DNA of 64,000 bases from Agrococcus carbonis (GCF_900104705.1 NZ_LT629734.1:1922001-1986000); one strand, 5' to 3'; positions 6,801-16,779 are shown, counted from the first letter of the stretch. Made by a program: numbers and translations. Notes: generated from the sequence alone by a model not told the origin.

Positions 6801-8497
6801 CGCTCGAGCCGCTCACCGGCCACTGGCCCGCCGTCGAGGGCCACGGCGACGGCTACCTGCGCACAGCCGAGGCCATCGAGCGCGCGATCGAGCACCTCGC
6901 CGCCATCCGCGACGAGGACGCGACGGTCGCCCGCTCGATCGAGCGCGTGCGCGAGTCGGCCGCCGAGGTCGCCGCGCAGCTCGACGGCGCGACGTCGCGC
7001 TACGCCACGACCGGGCGCGCGCTCGTCGAGTACGCCGACGACCTCCGCCTCGCGCAGGCCCGCGCCGACGACGCGATCGACGACTGGCGCGAGGCCGCGG
7101 CGCGGGCCGCCGACGCGCGCGCCGAGCAGGGCCGGCTCGCGTCCCTCGACACCGGGGACGACGCATCCGCCGCCGCCCGCACGGCCTCGGCGCTCGCCGA
7201 GCAGCAGCGCGCGCTCGCCGCCCACGCCGCCGCGATGGCGGCCGCGGAGGAGGCCTGGCGCGCCGCGCGCGACCACAAGGAGGAGGCTGCCGAGCTCGCG
7301 GCCGCGCGCATCCGCGACGAGATCGCGGGCGCCGACGTGAACGACTCGCTGTGGGACGACGTGCGGGGCGCGATCACGGATGCGATGGAGGCGGTCGAGG
7401 ATGCGCTCCTGACGGCGCTGCGATGGCTCGGGGCGGTCGTGCTCGTCGCGGCCGCCGCGCTCGTCGCCGCGGCGCTCGCGATCGCGCTGATCGCCACGGG
7501 CCTCATCGGGATGCTGCTCGGCGGCCTCCTGCTGCTGACGCTCGCGACGTGGGTCGCCGGCGGCGGCGCCGAGGCGTTCGTCGCCACGCTCGTCCGCACC
7601 GGGTCGCTCGATGCGGCGCTCGTGGCCGGCACGATCGGCTGGCTGCGCGGCACGCTCCCGTGGGCGGCGGCATGGCTCGTCGACGGCGACCGGGGCGCGC
7701 CGGTGCTGCAGTGGTCGGGCGCGCTCGAGCCGCGGCTCGGCGCGGCAGGGACCGCGGGCGACCACCTCGCGCGGCTGCAGGCCGACAACCGCGCGGTCGA
7801 CGCGCACGCGGGTGGCCCCGGCAGCGACCCCGCGCGCTCGAGCATGGTCGCCGTCACCGCCGTGACCGCACCCGGCGGCGAGACGGTGTGGCGGGTGAGC
7901 GTGCCGAGCACGCAGCAGTGGCTGCCCGGCACCGAGTCGATCAACGACCTGCACGCCGACGCCGCCGTCAAGCTCGGCGACACGCGCACGCAGCTCGAGC
8001 GGGCGGTCGTGCTCGCGATGGAGGAGGCGGGCGTGCCCGAGGGCGCGAGCGTGCTGCTGAGCGGCTGGAGCCTCGGCGGGATCGTCGCCGCCGAGCTCGC
8101 CGCCGACGCCGAGTTCGCGAGCACGTACGACGTCGACGGCGTCATCGTCGCGGGCTCGAGCATCGACGACATCCGCGTCCCGACGCACGTCCCGATGCTC
8201 TCGTTCGAGCACAGCGGCGGCACCGGGAGCATCGCCGACCCGGTGCCCCTCACCGAGGACCCCTCGCGCGCCGACCGGTCGGGCGATCCGAACCGCACCG
8301 TCGTGCGGGTCGCGCCGCCCGCGATCGCCGGCGTCGTGCCGCACCACGCGCTCGGCTACCAGCAGACGATGCAGGAGCAGGGCGACCTGCCCGGCTCGAG
8401 CGCGAGCACGTGGATGGCCCTGCACGACCTCGACCGCTTCTTCGTCGGCGTCGAGCGACCGCACGCATCCGTCTTCTCGCGCGGCGGGGACGGCTGA
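6797..8497 (+). CDS. Putative type VII effector: coiled-coil N-terminus, membrane segments, alpha/beta-hydrolase C-terminus
   Basis: A 566-residue protein with three parts. Residues 15-190 are long Ala/Glu/Arg-rich helices typical of type VII targeting modules. Residues about 208-262 are strongly hydrophobic (two helices). Residues about 330-560 look like an alpha/beta-hydrolase, with the nucleophile elbow GWSLGG (Ser425), a following strand VDGVIVAGS, and HH (516-517) as candidate catalytic histidine. Such enzymes are usually esterases, lipases or phospholipases. The overall layout resembles secreted hydrolases of mycobacterial ESX systems only in concept. It is coupled to the WXG-like gene at 6797/6800 and followed by two small unrecognised genes that could be immunity or chaperone proteins. 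The substrate is unknown. Confidence 0.6.
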   Translation: MTLEPLTGHWPAVEGHGDGYLRTAEAIERAIEHLAAIRDEDATVARSIERVRESAAEVAAQLDGATSRYATTGRALVEYADDLRLAQARADDAIDDWREAAARAADARAEQGRLASLDTGDDASAAARTASALAEQQRALAAHAAAMAAAEEAWRAARDHKEEAAELAAARIRDEIAGADVNDSLWDDVRGAITDAMEAVEDALLTALRWLGAVVLVAAAALVAAALAIALIATGLIGMLLGGLLLLTLATWVAGGGAEAFVATLVRTGSLDAALVAGTIGWLRGTLPWAAAWLVDGDRGAPVLQWSGALEPRLGAAGTAGDHLARLQADNRAVDAHAGGPGSDPARSSMVAVTAVTAPGGETVWRVSVPSTQQWLPGTESINDLHADAAVKLGDTRTQLERAVVLAMEEAGVPEGASVLLSGWSLGGIVAAELAADAEFASTYDVDGVIVAGSSIDDIRVPTHVPMLSFEHSGGTGSIADPVPLTEDPSRADRSGDPNRTVVRVAPPAIAGVVPHHALGYQQTMQEQGDLPGSSASTWMALHDLDRFFVGVERPHASVFSRGGDG

Positions 8498-8522
8498 CGT
8501 GGCGGCGATCGGGAGGGACCCG

Positions 8523-8900
8523 GTGACCGAGGCGGCGCTCGCACCGCTCGACGGCGTCGTCGCGGTCGAGGCAGCGATCGCGGTCGCGGGACTGCCCGGC
8601 ACGCGCGCGGCGCGCGTCGCCGTGCTGCTCGAGGCAGCCGATGCGGGCGAGCGCACCGACCCGGCGGCCCAGACGGGTGCGGATGCGGTCGGCGCCGTCG
8701 TGCGCACCGCGATCGACGCGCTCCGCGCCGTCCACGGGCCGGGCGTGACCGGCAGCATCGCGCTCGCGCGGCGTGGTGCCGGCGGCGCCCGCGAGCCGCT
8801 GTCCCCGCGCGCGGTGCTCGCGGCCGCCGGCCTGCTCGACGCGGCGGCGGCCGGCGACGAGGTGCTGTTCGGGCCGCGCACGAGCTGGACCGTGCGGTGA
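8523..8900 (+). CDS. Hypothetical small protein downstream of the hydrolase effector
   Basis: A 125-residue, Ala-rich, acidic soluble protein with alternating helices, no signal peptide and no recognised domain. GTG at 8523 is preferred over the in-frame GTG at 8499 because GGGAGGG lies 5 bases before it. It starts 25 bases after the hydrolase gene and overlaps the following gene by GTGA. Its position directly after a candidate toxin-like hydrolase makes an immunity or chaperone role possible, but nothing in the sequence proves it. Confidence 0.5.
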   Translation: MTEAALAPLDGVVAVEAAIAVAGLPGTRAARVAVLLEAADAGERTDPAAQTGADAVGAVVRTAIDALRAVHGPGVTGSIALARRGAGGAREPLSPRAVLAAAGLLDAAAAGDEVLFGPRTSWTVR

Positions 8901-9559
8901 GGCTCGTCCTCGCGCTCCCGGGGCGCTGGTTCGCGCTCCCGCTCGGCGAGCCGGCGGCGCGCGAGCGCATCGCCGGGCTCGCGCGTGAGCTGCACGGCAC
9001 CGCCGACGACCGCGCCGGCGCCCGCATCGCGCTGCGGCGGCGGCTCGAGGCCGCGCTCGAGCGCGCTGAGGCGGCGCGCGCCGAGCAGGTGCACCTCGGG
9101 ATCGCGCTCGAGACCGGCGTGCCGATGCCGGCCGTCGCATCCGTCTACCCCGCCGTGCCGGTGCCGCCCGCCGCGGGCGTCGGCGCCGACCCCGACGGGG
9201 TGCTCGCCGCGCTCGAGCCCGTCGTCCTGCGGGCCGCGCACGTGGCCGGGGGCGGTGCTCCGCTGCGGGGGCCCGGGGACCGCATCCTGCGCACCCGCGA
9301 CTCGCGCATCCTGCGGCGCGCGACGGTGCGCGCGGGCGAGAGCGAGGGCGAGGGCGAGAGCGAGGAGGGCGCGCCGCCGTCGCTCGCGGTCGACTGCTGG
9401 ATCACGGTGCCCGGGGCGCGCCGGGTCGTGCTGCTGCACCTCGACCTGCCGCTCGTCGCACCCGAGCCGCTGCTGCTCGCGCTCGCCGACGCGATCGCGT
9501 TCGCGGCGCGCTTCGAGCGACCCGCCGGGCTCGCCGAGCGGCTGCGGGCGACTGCTTGA
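8897..9559 (+). CDS. Hypothetical protein at the end of the type VII locus
   Basis: A 220-residue protein. It begins LVLALPGRWFALPL and ends with LALADAIAFAARFERP, a strand-plus-helix layout similar to the proteins at 4372 and 5025 (early Pro-Gly-Trp, late amphipathic helix). A Glu/Ser/Gly linker (ESEGEGESEE, near residues 151-160) interrupts the middle. No signal peptide or membrane helix is visible. The start GTG overlaps the preceding stop. The gene's stop lies inside the -35 box of the rpsL promoter, so transcription of the locus abuts the str operon directly. Confidence 0.5.
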   Translation: MRLVLALPGRWFALPLGEPAARERIAGLARELHGTADDRAGARIALRRRLEAALERAEAARAEQVHLGIALETGVPMPAVASVYPAVPVPPAAGVGADPDGVLAALEPVVLRAAHVAGGGAPLRGPGDRILRTRDSRILRRATVRAGESEGEGESEEGAPPSLAVDCWITVPGARRVVLLHLDLPLVAPEPLLLALADAIAFAARFERPAGLAERLRATA

Positions 9560-9585
9560 CCGTGCATGGGCGCTGGCCCTATCCT
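9556..9585 (+). promoter_or_regulatory. Promoter of the str operon
   Basis: TTGACC (9556-9561), an 18-base spacer and TATCCT (9580-9585) form a good vegetative promoter. About 200 bases of untranslated leader follow before rpsL. The rplM promoter at 51853-51882 has the same -35 sequence and the same spacing. Confidence 0.75.
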
Positions 9586-9790
9586 TGATCGGGTGTGCGC
9601 ACGAGCGCGCCTTGCGTCATGCGCGAGGCGCGGGAGAGCTCACTCGGGTCCCGGACCATCCGAGACCCCCACGGCATATCCACCACTCCCGTCAGGCGCG
9701 CGAGCGCGTGCTCGGTGGATCACCGATGGACGCCGGCCCCGCCGGCAGACCACATCGAAACGCTGTCACCGTGCAGCAGGAAGAAGCAAC

Positions 9791-10165
9791 GTGCCCACAA
9801 TCCAGCAGCTGGTCCGCAAGGGCCGGACGCCGAAGGTCTCGAAGACCAAGGCGCCCGCCCTCAAGGCGAACCCCCAGCAGCGCGGCGTCTGCACCCGCGT
9901 CTACACCACCACCCCCAAGAAGCCGAACTCGGCGCTCCGCAAGGTCGCCCGCGTGAAGCTCTCGAACGGCACCGAGGTCACGGCCTACATCCCCGGTGAG
10001 GGCCACAACCTCCAGGAGCACTCGATGGTGCTCGTCCGCGGCGGTCGTGTGAAGGACCTCCCCGGCGTGCGCTACAAGATCGTGCGCGGCGCGCTCGACA
10101 CCCAGGCCGTGAAGAACCGCAAGCAGGCTCGCAGCCGCTACGGCGCGAAGATGGAGAAGAAGTAA
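9791..10165 (+). CDS. rpsL: 30S ribosomal protein S12
   Basis: Decoding-centre protein of the small subunit, 124 residues, full length. The conserved loops [13 protein letters not shown] and [14 protein letters not shown] are intact. Lys43 and Lys88, the usual sites of streptomycin-resistance changes, are the sensitive-type residues. Translation starts at GTG 9791 (the next codons read PTIQQL), after a 200-base leader; only a weak purine stretch (GGAAGAAG) precedes it. The stop TAA overlaps the ATG of rpsG (TAATG), so the two are coupled. Confidence 0.98.
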   Translation: MPTIQQLVRKGRTPKVSKTKAPALKANPQQRGVCTRVYTTTPKKPNSALRKVARVKLSNGTEVTAYIPGEGHNLQEHSMVLVRGGRVKDLPGVRYKIVRGALDTQAVKNRKQARSRYGAKMEKK

Positions 10166-10635
10166 TGCCTCGCAAGGGACCCGCACCCAAGCGCCCGGTC
10201 GTTGCTGACCCCGTCTACGGCGCGCCGATCGTCTCGCAGCTCGTCAACAAGATCCTCCTCGACGGCAAGAAGGGCCTCGCAGAGCGCATCGTCTACGGTG
10301 CCCTCACCGGCGTCGGCGCCAAGTCGGGCCAGGACGCGGTCGCAGTGCTCAAGAAGGCGCTCGACAACATCCGCCCGACCCTCGAGGTGAAGTCGCGCCG
10401 CGTCGGCGGCTCGACCTACCAGGTCCCCGTCGAGGTCAAGCCGCACCGCGCGAACACGCTCGCGCTGCGCTGGCTCGTCTCCTACGCCAAGGCGCGTCGC
10501 GAGAAGACCATGACCGAGCGGCTCATGAACGAGATCCTCGACGCCTCCAACGGCCTCGGCGCCGCGGTGAAGCGCCGCGAGGACACGCACAAGATGGCCG
10601 AGTCGAACAAGGCCTTCGCGCACTACCGCTGGTGA
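10165..10635 (+). CDS. rpsG: 30S ribosomal protein S7
   Basis: Head-assembly protein that binds the 3' major domain of 16S rRNA, 156 residues, as usual in actinobacteria. It begins [10 protein letters not shown] and contains the conserved [20 protein letters not shown] and the C-terminal [20 protein letters not shown]. The start overlaps the rpsL stop by one base. A strong hairpin (10642-10667) lies between it and fusA and could reduce or attenuate readthrough. Confidence 0.98.
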   Translation: MPRKGPAPKRPVVADPVYGAPIVSQLVNKILLDGKKGLAERIVYGALTGVGAKSGQDAVAVLKKALDNIRPTLEVKSRRVGGSTYQVPVEVKPHRANTLALRWLVSYAKARREKTMTERLMNEILDASNGLGAAVKRREDTHKMAESNKAFAHYRW

Positions 10636-10641
10636 TCACGG

Positions 10642-10667
10642 TGCGGGCCGCCGTCCGGCGGCCCGCA
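10642..10667 (+). terminator. Hairpin between rpsG and fusA
   Basis: A perfect 11-base stem (TGCGGGCCGCC, 10642-10652, with complement 10657-10667) and a GTCC loop, without a U-tract. It is a partial terminator or processing site rather than an operon end, as fusA has no obvious promoter of its own. Confidence 0.5.
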
Positions 10668-10710
10668 TCCACCGAACTCAACGCATCCATCCACCCATCG
10701 GAGGAACCCT

Positions 10711-12825
10711 GTGGCACAGGACGTGCTCACCGACCTGAACAAGGTCCGCAACATCGGCATCATGGCGCACATCGATGCCGGCAAGACCACCACGACCGAG
10801 CGCATCCTGTTCTACACGGGCGTCAACCACAAGATGGGCGAGACGCACGACGGCGGCGCGACCACCGACTGGATGGAGCAGGAGCAGGAGCGCGGCATCA
10901 CGATCACGTCCGCCGCCGTGACGTGCTTCTGGGACAAGAACCAGATCAACATCATCGACACCCCCGGTCACGTCGACTTCACGGTCGAGGTCGAGCGCTC
11001 GCTCCGCGTGCTCGACGGCGCGGTCGCCGTCTTCGACGGCAAGGAGGGCGTCGAGCCCCAGTCCGAGACGGTGTGGCGCCAGGCCGACAAGTACGACGTG
11101 CCGCGCATCTGCTTCGTCAACAAGATGGACAAGCTGGGCGCCGACTTCTACTTCACGGTCGACACCATCATCAACCGCCTGGGCGCCCGCCCGCTCGTCA
11201 TCCAGCTGCCGATCGGTGCGGAGAGCGAGTTCGAGGGCATCGTCGACCTCGTCGAGATGAACGCGAAGACCTGGCGCGGCGACGCCAAGGGCGACGTGAA
11301 GATGGGCGCCGAGTACGCGATCGAGGAGATCCCGGCCGACCTCAAGGAGAAGGCCGAGGAGTACCGCGCGGCCCTCATCGAGACGGTCGCCGAGGCCGAC
11401 GACGCGCTCATGGAGAAGTACTTCGAGGGCGAGGAGCTCACGGTCGCCGAGATCAAGGCCGCCATCCGCAAGATGACGGTGAACTCGGAGATCTACCCCG
11501 TCCTGTGCGGCTCGGCCTTCAAGAACCGCGGCGTGCAGCCCATGCTCGACGCCGTCGTCGACTACCTCCCCAGCCCCCTCGACGTGCCGGCCATCCCGGG
11601 CCACGACGTCAAGGATGAGGAGATCGTCGTGGAGCGCCACGCCGACCGCGACGAGCCCTTCGCGGCGCTCGCGTTCAAGGTCGCCGTGCACCCGTTCTTC
11701 GGCCGCCTCACCTACGTGCGCGTCTACTCGGGCCACGTCGACTCGGGCGCCGCCGTGACGAACTCGTCGAAGAGCAAGAAGGAGCGCATCGGGAAGATCT
11801 TCCAGATGCACGCCAACAAGGAGAACCCGGTCGAGTCGATGACCGCGGGCCACATCTACGCGGTGATCGGCCTCAAGGACACGACGACGGGCGACACGCT
11901 CGCCGACCCGGCGAACCCGGTCGTGCTCGAGTCGATGACGTTCCCCGAGCCCGTCATCGAGGTCGCCATCGAGCCCAAGACGAAGGCCGACCAGGAGAAG
12001 CTCTCGACCGCGATCCAGAAGCTCGCGGAGGAGGACCCGACCTTCCGGACCGAGAACAACCCGGAGACGGGCCAGACGGTCATCAAGGGCATGGGCGAGC
12101 TGCACCTCGACATCCTCGTCGACCGCATGAAGCGCGAGTTCAAGGTCGAGGCGAACGTCGGCAAGCCGCAGGTGGCCTATCGCGAGACGATCCGCGGCAC
12201 CATCGAGAAGTACGACTACACCCACAAGAAGCAGACCGGTGGCTCCGGTCAGTTCGCGAAGGTGCAGATCAAGCTCGAGCCGATGGAGGTCTCGGGCGAG
12301 GAGACCTACGAGTTCGTGAACGCCGTCACCGGCGGGCGCGTGCCTCGCGAGTACATCCCCTCGGTCGACGCGGGCATCCAGGACGCCATGCAGGTCGGTG
12401 TGCTCGCCGGCTACCCGACGGTCGGCGTCAAGGCGACGCTGCTCGACGGTGCGGCGCACGACGTCGACTCGTCGGAGATGGCGTTCAAGATCGCCGGCTC
12501 GATGGCGTACAAGGAGGCTGCCCGCAAGGCGCAGCCGGTGCTGCTCGAGCCGCTCATGGCGGTCGAGGTGCGCACGCCCGAGGAGTACATGGGCGACGTC
12601 ATCGGCGACCTCAACTCGCGTCGCGGGCAGATCCAGTCGATGGACGACGCCCAGGGCGTGAAGGTCGTCAAGGCCCTCGTGCCGCTGTCGGAGATGTTCG
12701 GCTACGTCGGCGACCTGCGGTCGAAGACCTCGGGCCGGGCCGTCTACTCGATGGAGTTCTCGACCTACGCCGAGGTGCCGAAGGCCGTCTCGGACGAGAT
12801 CGTCCAGAAGAGCAAGGGCGAGTGA
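10711..12825 (+). CDS. fusA: Elongation factor G
   Basis: Ribosomal translocase GTPase, 704 residues, full length. The GTP-binding motifs are [15 protein letters not shown] (P-loop, near residue 19), ERGITI (switch I), DTPGHVDF (switch II) and NKMDKLG. Domain IV with [10 protein letters not shown] and the C-terminal domain V are complete. GTG start is preceded by GGAGG (CATCGGAGGAACCCT). As third gene of the str operon it is followed by a hairpin and then tuf. It lacks truncation or unusual residues around the G motifs. Confidence 0.98.
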   Translation: MAQDVLTDLNKVRNIGIMAHIDAGKTTTTERILFYTGVNHKMGETHDGGATTDWMEQEQERGITITSAAVTCFWDKNQINIIDTPGHVDFTVEVERSLRVLDGAVAVFDGKEGVEPQSETVWRQADKYDVPRICFVNKMDKLGADFYFTVDTIINRLGARPLVIQLPIGAESEFEGIVDLVEMNAKTWRGDAKGDVKMGAEYAIEEIPADLKEKAEEYRAALIETVAEADDALMEKYFEGEELTVAEIKAAIRKMTVNSEIYPVLCGSAFKNRGVQPMLDAVVDYLPSPLDVPAIPGHDVKDEEIVVERHADRDEPFAALAFKVAVHPFFGRLTYVRVYSGHVDSGAAVTNSSKSKKERIGKIFQMHANKENPVESMTAGHIYAVIGLKDTTTGDTLADPANPVVLESMTFPEPVIEVAIEPKTKADQEKLSTAIQKLAEEDPTFRTENNPETGQTVIKGMGELHLDILVDRMKREFKVEANVGKPQVAYRETIRGTIEKYDYTHKKQTGGSGQFAKVQIKLEPMEVSGEETYEFVNAVTGGRVPREYIPSVDAGIQDAMQVGVLAGYPTVGVKATLLDGAAHDVDSSEMAFKIAGSMAYKEAARKAQPVLLEPLMAVEVRTPEEYMGDVIGDLNSRRGQIQSMDDAQGVKVVKALVPLSEMFGYVGDLRSKTSGRAVYSMEFSTYAEVPKAVSDEIVQKSKGE

Positions 12826-12850
12826 TCCGCCGGGGCGGCCAGGACGGCGC

Positions 12851-12877
12851 CCCGGCCACCGCCGGGCCACGGTTTTT
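12851..12877 (+). terminator. Possible terminator after fusA
   Basis: A 6-base stem CCCGGC-CACC-GCCGGG (12851-12866) is followed after six bases by TTTTT (12873-12877). A second, overlapping inverted repeat GGCCACGG / CCGTGGCC (12865-12872 and 12886-12893, 13-base loop) could compete with it and would reach into the tuf promoter region. Confidence 0.45.
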
Positions 12878-12879
12878 CG

Positions 12880-12908
12880 TAGACTCCGTGGCCGAAGTAC
12901 GATAGATC
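12880..12908 (+). promoter_or_regulatory. Candidate tuf promoter
   Basis: TAGACT (12880-12885), 17 bases, TAGATC (12903-12908). An alternative -10 is TACGAT (12898-12903). The right arm of an inverted repeat (12886-12893) lies in the spacer. The assignment is tentative, but a separate tuf promoter is expected because of the high demand for EF-Tu. Confidence 0.4.
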
Positions 12909-12975
12909 AACACCACCCCGAAGGATCGCCGCGGACGCGGCGGTGCACTCATGAGAACAGTCCTAGGAGGACACA

Positions 12976-14169
<1,194 letters not shown>

Positions 14170-14186
14170 TCCTCTCGACTGCCAGG

Positions 14187-14213
14187 AAGGGCCCCGCTCC
14201 GGCGGGGCCCTTT
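14187..14213 (+). terminator. Intrinsic terminator of tuf
   Basis: A perfect 9-base stem GGGCCCCGC (14189-14197) with complement 14202-14210, TCCG loop, extended by AA/TT at the base and followed by TTTC. Confidence 0.85.
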
Positions 14214-14265
14214 CGCGTGCCCGGTGCGGCTGGACGTCCCGCACCGCCCGGGGGAGGATGAGGCC

Positions 14266-14694
14266 ATGGCCGCGCAGAAGACCCTGCCCACCGACGCGTC
14301 CGTCGAGGCGTTCCTCGACGCCGCGCAGCCCGCCAGGCGCGTCGAGGAGGGGCATCGCCTCGCCGCGCTCATGCGCGAGGAGACGGGCGAGGAGCCGGTC
14401 ATGTGGGGGCCGTCGATGGTGGGCTTCGGCAGCTACCGCTACGTCTCGCCGTCGAGGACGTCGCGCACCGAGGGGGAGTGGCCGAAGGTCGCGTTCTCGC
14501 CGCGGAAGGCCGCGATCTCGCTCTACGGGCTGAAGGACCTGCCGGAGGGCGCGGCGCTGCTGCCCGGCCTCGGCGAGTACACCGAGGGCGCGGGCTGCGT
14601 CTACGTCAAGCGCCTCGACGCGATCGACGAAGCGGTGCTGCGGCGGCTCGTGCGCATCGCGCACGGCAGGCAGGACGACCCGCCCCGGCGCTGA
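14266..14694 (+). CDS. DUF1801 domain protein
   Basis: A 142-residue soluble protein with the DUF1801 (YdhG-like) pattern: an N-terminal helix ending in [34 protein letters not shown], then [14 protein letters not shown], and [19 protein letters not shown] near the C-terminus. The biochemical role of the family is not established. ATG 14266 is preferred; a longer in-frame GTG at 14224 would start right after the tuf terminator. GGGGGAGGATGAGG lies upstream. It is a stand-alone gene. Confidence 0.8.
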   Translation: MAAQKTLPTDASVEAFLDAAQPARRVEEGHRLAALMREETGEEPVMWGPSMVGFGSYRYVSPSRTSRTEGEWPKVAFSPRKAAISLYGLKDLPEGAALLPGLGEYTEGAGCVYVKRLDAIDEAVLRRLVRIAHGRQDDPPRR

Positions 14695-14721
14695 GCCGGC
14701 GCTCGGCGGGCCGGCCTGCCC

Positions 14722-14769
14722 TAGCCTGGGGGCGTGATGCACGACGACCCCGCTCCCGCTCGTGGCTGA
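14722..14769 (+). other. Leaderless 11-codon mini-ORF overlapping the next gene's start
   Basis: TAGCCT (14722-14727) is followed after 6 bases by GTG at 14734, which opens an 11-codon frame ([11 protein letters not shown]) ending at TGA 14767-14769. That stop lies just inside the following gene, which starts in another frame at GTG 14762. The -10-to-start distance equals that of the leaderless genes elsewhere in the window. It may couple translation to the downstream gene, or be chance. Confidence 0.35.
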
Positions 14770-14989
14770 CGCCGTCGGCGTCGCCGGCGCCGTGCTGCTG
14801 CTGATCGGCGGCGCGTTCAGCCTCGTCGTGTGGCCGGCGTTCCTCCGGCGGGTCGCGCGCGACGACCGCGCGCGCGATGCCGACGGGCGCCCGACCCGCT
14901 TCCTCACCGTGCACGTGACCCTCGTCGCGATCGCGCTCGTCATCGCCATCGCGCAGGTCGCCGTCGGCATCTGGTGGCTCGCGGCGTGA
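14762..14989 (+). CDS. Small two-helix membrane protein, SCO4848-like
   Basis: A 75-residue protein with two hydrophobic helices (residues 5-26 and 50-73) separated by a basic loop [20 protein letters not shown]. The pattern WPxFLRRV...FLTVHxTL resembles the actinobacterial SCO4848 membrane family, whose function is unknown. Start GTG 14762 has no Shine-Dalgarno; translation may depend on the overlapping mini-ORF at 14734. There is an in-frame stop at 14735, so no longer start is possible. Confidence 0.6.
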   Translation: MADAVGVAGAVLLLIGGAFSLVVWPAFLRRVARDDRARDADGRPTRFLTVHVTLVAIALVIAIAQVAVGIWWLAA

Positions 14990-15064
14990 GCCGCGCACCG
15001 CTCGCCCGCGCTCAGGGGTGGCACAGCCGCGCGCGATGGGATTGGGTGACAGGCGCGGGCGACC

Positions 15065-15080
15065 GTCGCTCGCGAGCGAC
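15065..15080. promoter_or_regulatory. 16-base perfect palindrome before the 15093 gene
   Basis: GTCGCTCG-CGAGCGAC, with no spacer, ends directly at the AGGAGG ribosome binding site (15081-15086). It can be an operator or, in RNA, a hairpin that hides the ribosome binding site. Confidence 0.4.
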
Positions 15081-15092
15081 AGGAGGTGCACG

Positions 15093-15458
15093 ATGACCGG
15101 AGCCGACGACATCGCGGATGCGGGCATGCAGGCGTTCGACGACGAGCACCGGCTGGTGGAGCGGCCGGGGGAGCGCCCCGACTGGGAGGCGCGCGAGGAG
15201 GCGGAGGCTGCGGGCGAGCAGCTGGATGCGGACGACGACGCCGTGCCGCCGGGCGCGCAGTCGCCGGCGAACGAGCCGCTCGGCTCGGACCTCGGCGGCG
15301 AGGACGCCTTCGGCGCCGGCGCGACGGACTCCGACCTCTCGGGCGGCAACTGGGCCGACGCCGACGACGCGGGCGCGAGCGACACGGGCATCGCCCCGCC
15401 GCCCGGCGGCGCGAGCGGCTCGGACGACCCGTTCGACGGCGCGGGCGGTGCCGCGTGA
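15093..15458 (+). CDS. Acidic, disordered hypothetical protein
   Basis: A 121-residue protein very rich in Asp, Glu, Gly and Ala, with no hydrophobic segment and no predicted fold. ATG is set by an ideal AGGAGG 6 bases upstream. Homologous-looking short acidic proteins (the next gene and 16485) lie nearby. The stop overlaps the GTG of the following gene. I recognise no family; composition suggests a disordered protein. Confidence 0.65.
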   Translation: MTGADDIADAGMQAFDDEHRLVERPGERPDWEAREEAEAAGEQLDADDDAVPPGAQSPANEPLGSDLGGEDAFGAGATDSDLSGGNWADADDAGASDTGIAPPPGGASGSDDPFDGAGGAA

Positions 15459-15703
15459 GCGGCGACGCCGGCCGCGCGGAGGAGCCGGGCATGACGATCG
15501 ACCCGACGGCGCCCGGCGCGCCCGAGGCACCGGGTGCACCCGGGGCGCCCGACGTGCCGATGCTGCCCGATGTGCCGGGCATCCCGACCGACCCGACGGC
15601 GCCCGATCCCGGGCGTCCTGAGCCGATGGAGCCGACCGCGCCGCCCGAGCCGACCGAGCCGGAGCCGGAGACGGCGCCGGAGGAGGGCGGGTGGATCCGC
15701 TGA
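15455..15703 (+). CDS. Proline-rich, acidic disordered protein
   Basis: An 82-residue protein made mostly of [19 protein letters not shown] and PTEPEPE repeats, with no folded domain and no signal peptide. GTG at 15455 overlaps the preceding TGA; an internal ATG (15491) preceded by GGAGGAGCC is an alternative start that would remove 12 residues. It ends with GGWIR. Function unknown; its coupling to the acidic protein upstream is the only clue. Confidence 0.5.
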   Translation: MSGDAGRAEEPGMTIDPTAPGAPEAPGAPGAPDVPMLPDVPGIPTDPTAPDPGRPEPMEPTAPPEPTEPEPETAPEEGGWIR

Positions 15704-15767
15704 CGTCGCGCGCCCGCGTGACGTCCTGCGGCCCCGCGTGACGCGCCGAGACGCGGTGTGACTTCCC

Positions 15768-15801
15768 GTGACGCGGCGGGCTTCCGGGCCCGCCGCGTCA
15801 C
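15768..15801. terminator. Long perfect hairpin between 15703 and the OsmC-like gene
   Basis: A perfect 14-base stem GTGACGCGGCGGGC (15768-15781) with complement 15788-15801 and a TTCCGG loop. The word GTGACG recurs upstream near 15718 and 15738. No U-tract. It could end the preceding unit; it also lies only 38 bases before the next start. Confidence 0.55.
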
Positions 15802-15838
15802 TTCGTACCGTGTGGATCCCCGACCCGAGGAGATCCGC

Positions 15839-16381
15839 ATGACCACCACCACCGCATCCGCCGCCGCCATCACCGCCGCCGAGCGCGCCGCCCGCCTCGA
15901 GGGCGCCGAGCAGGCCTGGGGCGAGCGCCTCGCCGCCGACGAAGGAGCCGCGCGGCTCGTCTTCGCGGCCTCCGGCGCGGCAGAGGGCGCCGTCGCGACG
16001 CGCATCCGCGCCGGCCGCCACGAGTGGCTCATCGACGAGCCGGCCGGCCTCGCCGGCGACGATGCGGGCACGAGCCCGGTGGAGGCCGCGCTCGGCGCGC
16101 TGCTCGCGTGCCAGACCGTCGTCTACCGGCTGTACGCGCAGCGGCTCGGCCTCTCGATCGACCGGCTCGAGCTGCGCGCGGAGGGCGAGCTCGACGTGCG
16201 CGGCCTCTTCGGCGCCGACGACGTGCGCGCGGGCTTCGCCGGCGTCGAGGTCGTCATCGACATCGACGGGCCCGACGCGCGCGAGGACTACGAGCGGCTG
16301 CGAGCCGTCGTCGACGCGCACTGCCCGGTGCACGACCTGTTCTCGAACCCGACGCCGGTGACGACCCGCCTGGCGGGCTGA
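15839..16381 (+). CDS. OsmC-like peroxiredoxin-type protein
   Basis: A 180-residue OsmC/Ohr-superfamily protein. The two conserved redox cysteines are visible: Cys91 in LACQTVVY, on the central helix, and Cys162 in [20 protein letters not shown]. The N-terminal part carries the beta-strands typical of the family ([15 protein letters not shown]). Members reduce organic hydroperoxides or act on small thiols; the exact substrate is not set by sequence. ATG is preceded by GAGGAGATCC. The gene stands alone between two hairpins (15768-15801, 16413-16457). Confidence 0.85.
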   Translation: MTTTTASAAAITAAERAARLEGAEQAWGERLAADEGAARLVFAASGAAEGAVATRIRAGRHEWLIDEPAGLAGDDAGTSPVEAALGALLACQTVVYRLYAQRLGLSIDRLELRAEGELDVRGLFGADDVRAGFAGVEVVIDIDGPDAREDYERLRAVVDAHCPVHDLFSNPTPVTTRLAG

Positions 16382-16412
16382 GGCGCGGTTCCTGAATCCC
16401 GCCCCGTTGCCC

Positions 16413-16457
16413 GGCGCGCCGCCGCATGCTTCGCTGTCAGCAGGGCGGCGGCGCGCC
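16413..16457. promoter_or_regulatory. 13-base inverted repeat before the 16485 gene
   Basis: GGCGCGCCGCCGC (16413-16425) and its exact complement (16445-16457) enclose 19 bases. It lies between the OsmC-like gene and 16485 and may act as terminator of the former or as leader structure of the latter. Confidence 0.45.
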
Positions 16458-16484
16458 GCCCGCGACGCACAGGAGGTGGGACCC

Positions 16485-16754
16485 ATGGCCAACTACGAGC
16501 TGCCCGAGCAGGACCGCCGAGAGGACGACGAGGCACCGGACATCGTGGTGCCGGGCGAGGACGTCGACGGCAGCGCCGACTTCGTCGGCGACGTGACCGG
16601 CCGCTCCTACGACGAGCAGGCCGACCGCGCGCAGGCCGTCATCGACCGCGCGCACGACCTCGACAAGCCCGAGCTCGAGCCCGACGACGCATCCGTCGCC
16701 GCGCAGGCGGCGTCGTCGACGCCGGGCCCCGACGCGGACGACCGCCCCGTCTAG
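16485..16754 (+). CDS. Acidic hypothetical protein
   Basis: An 89-residue protein rich in Asp and Glu, containing EQDRREDDEAPDIVVPGED and a short helix YDEQADRAQAVIDRAHDLDKPE. No hydrophobic segment. ATG follows CAGGAGGTGGG. It resembles the 15093 protein in composition but not in alignable sequence. It converges with the IclR gene, only 25 bases from its stop. No family recognised. Confidence 0.6.
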   Translation: MANYELPEQDRREDDEAPDIVVPGEDVDGSADFVGDVTGRSYDEQADRAQAVIDRAHDLDKPELEPDDASVAAQAASSTPGPDADDRPV

Positions 16755-16779
16755 CCGCCGGCGAGGCGGATCGCGGCGG

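Noticed and set aside
6545..9439. Very long minus-strand open frame (964 codons) opposite the hydrolase and its neighbours
   Set aside because: It is the shadow of GC-rich coding DNA on the plus strand. The plus-strand frames have overlapping starts and stops and sensible proteins, while the antisense product is Arg/Ala/His-rich without domains.
9562..9582. Fourth copy of the type VII palindrome in the rpsL promoter spacer (ATGGGCGCTGGCCCTAT)
   Set aside because: The arms and the spacer length differ from the 7-2-7 design, and its position is between -35 and -10 rather than upstream of -35.
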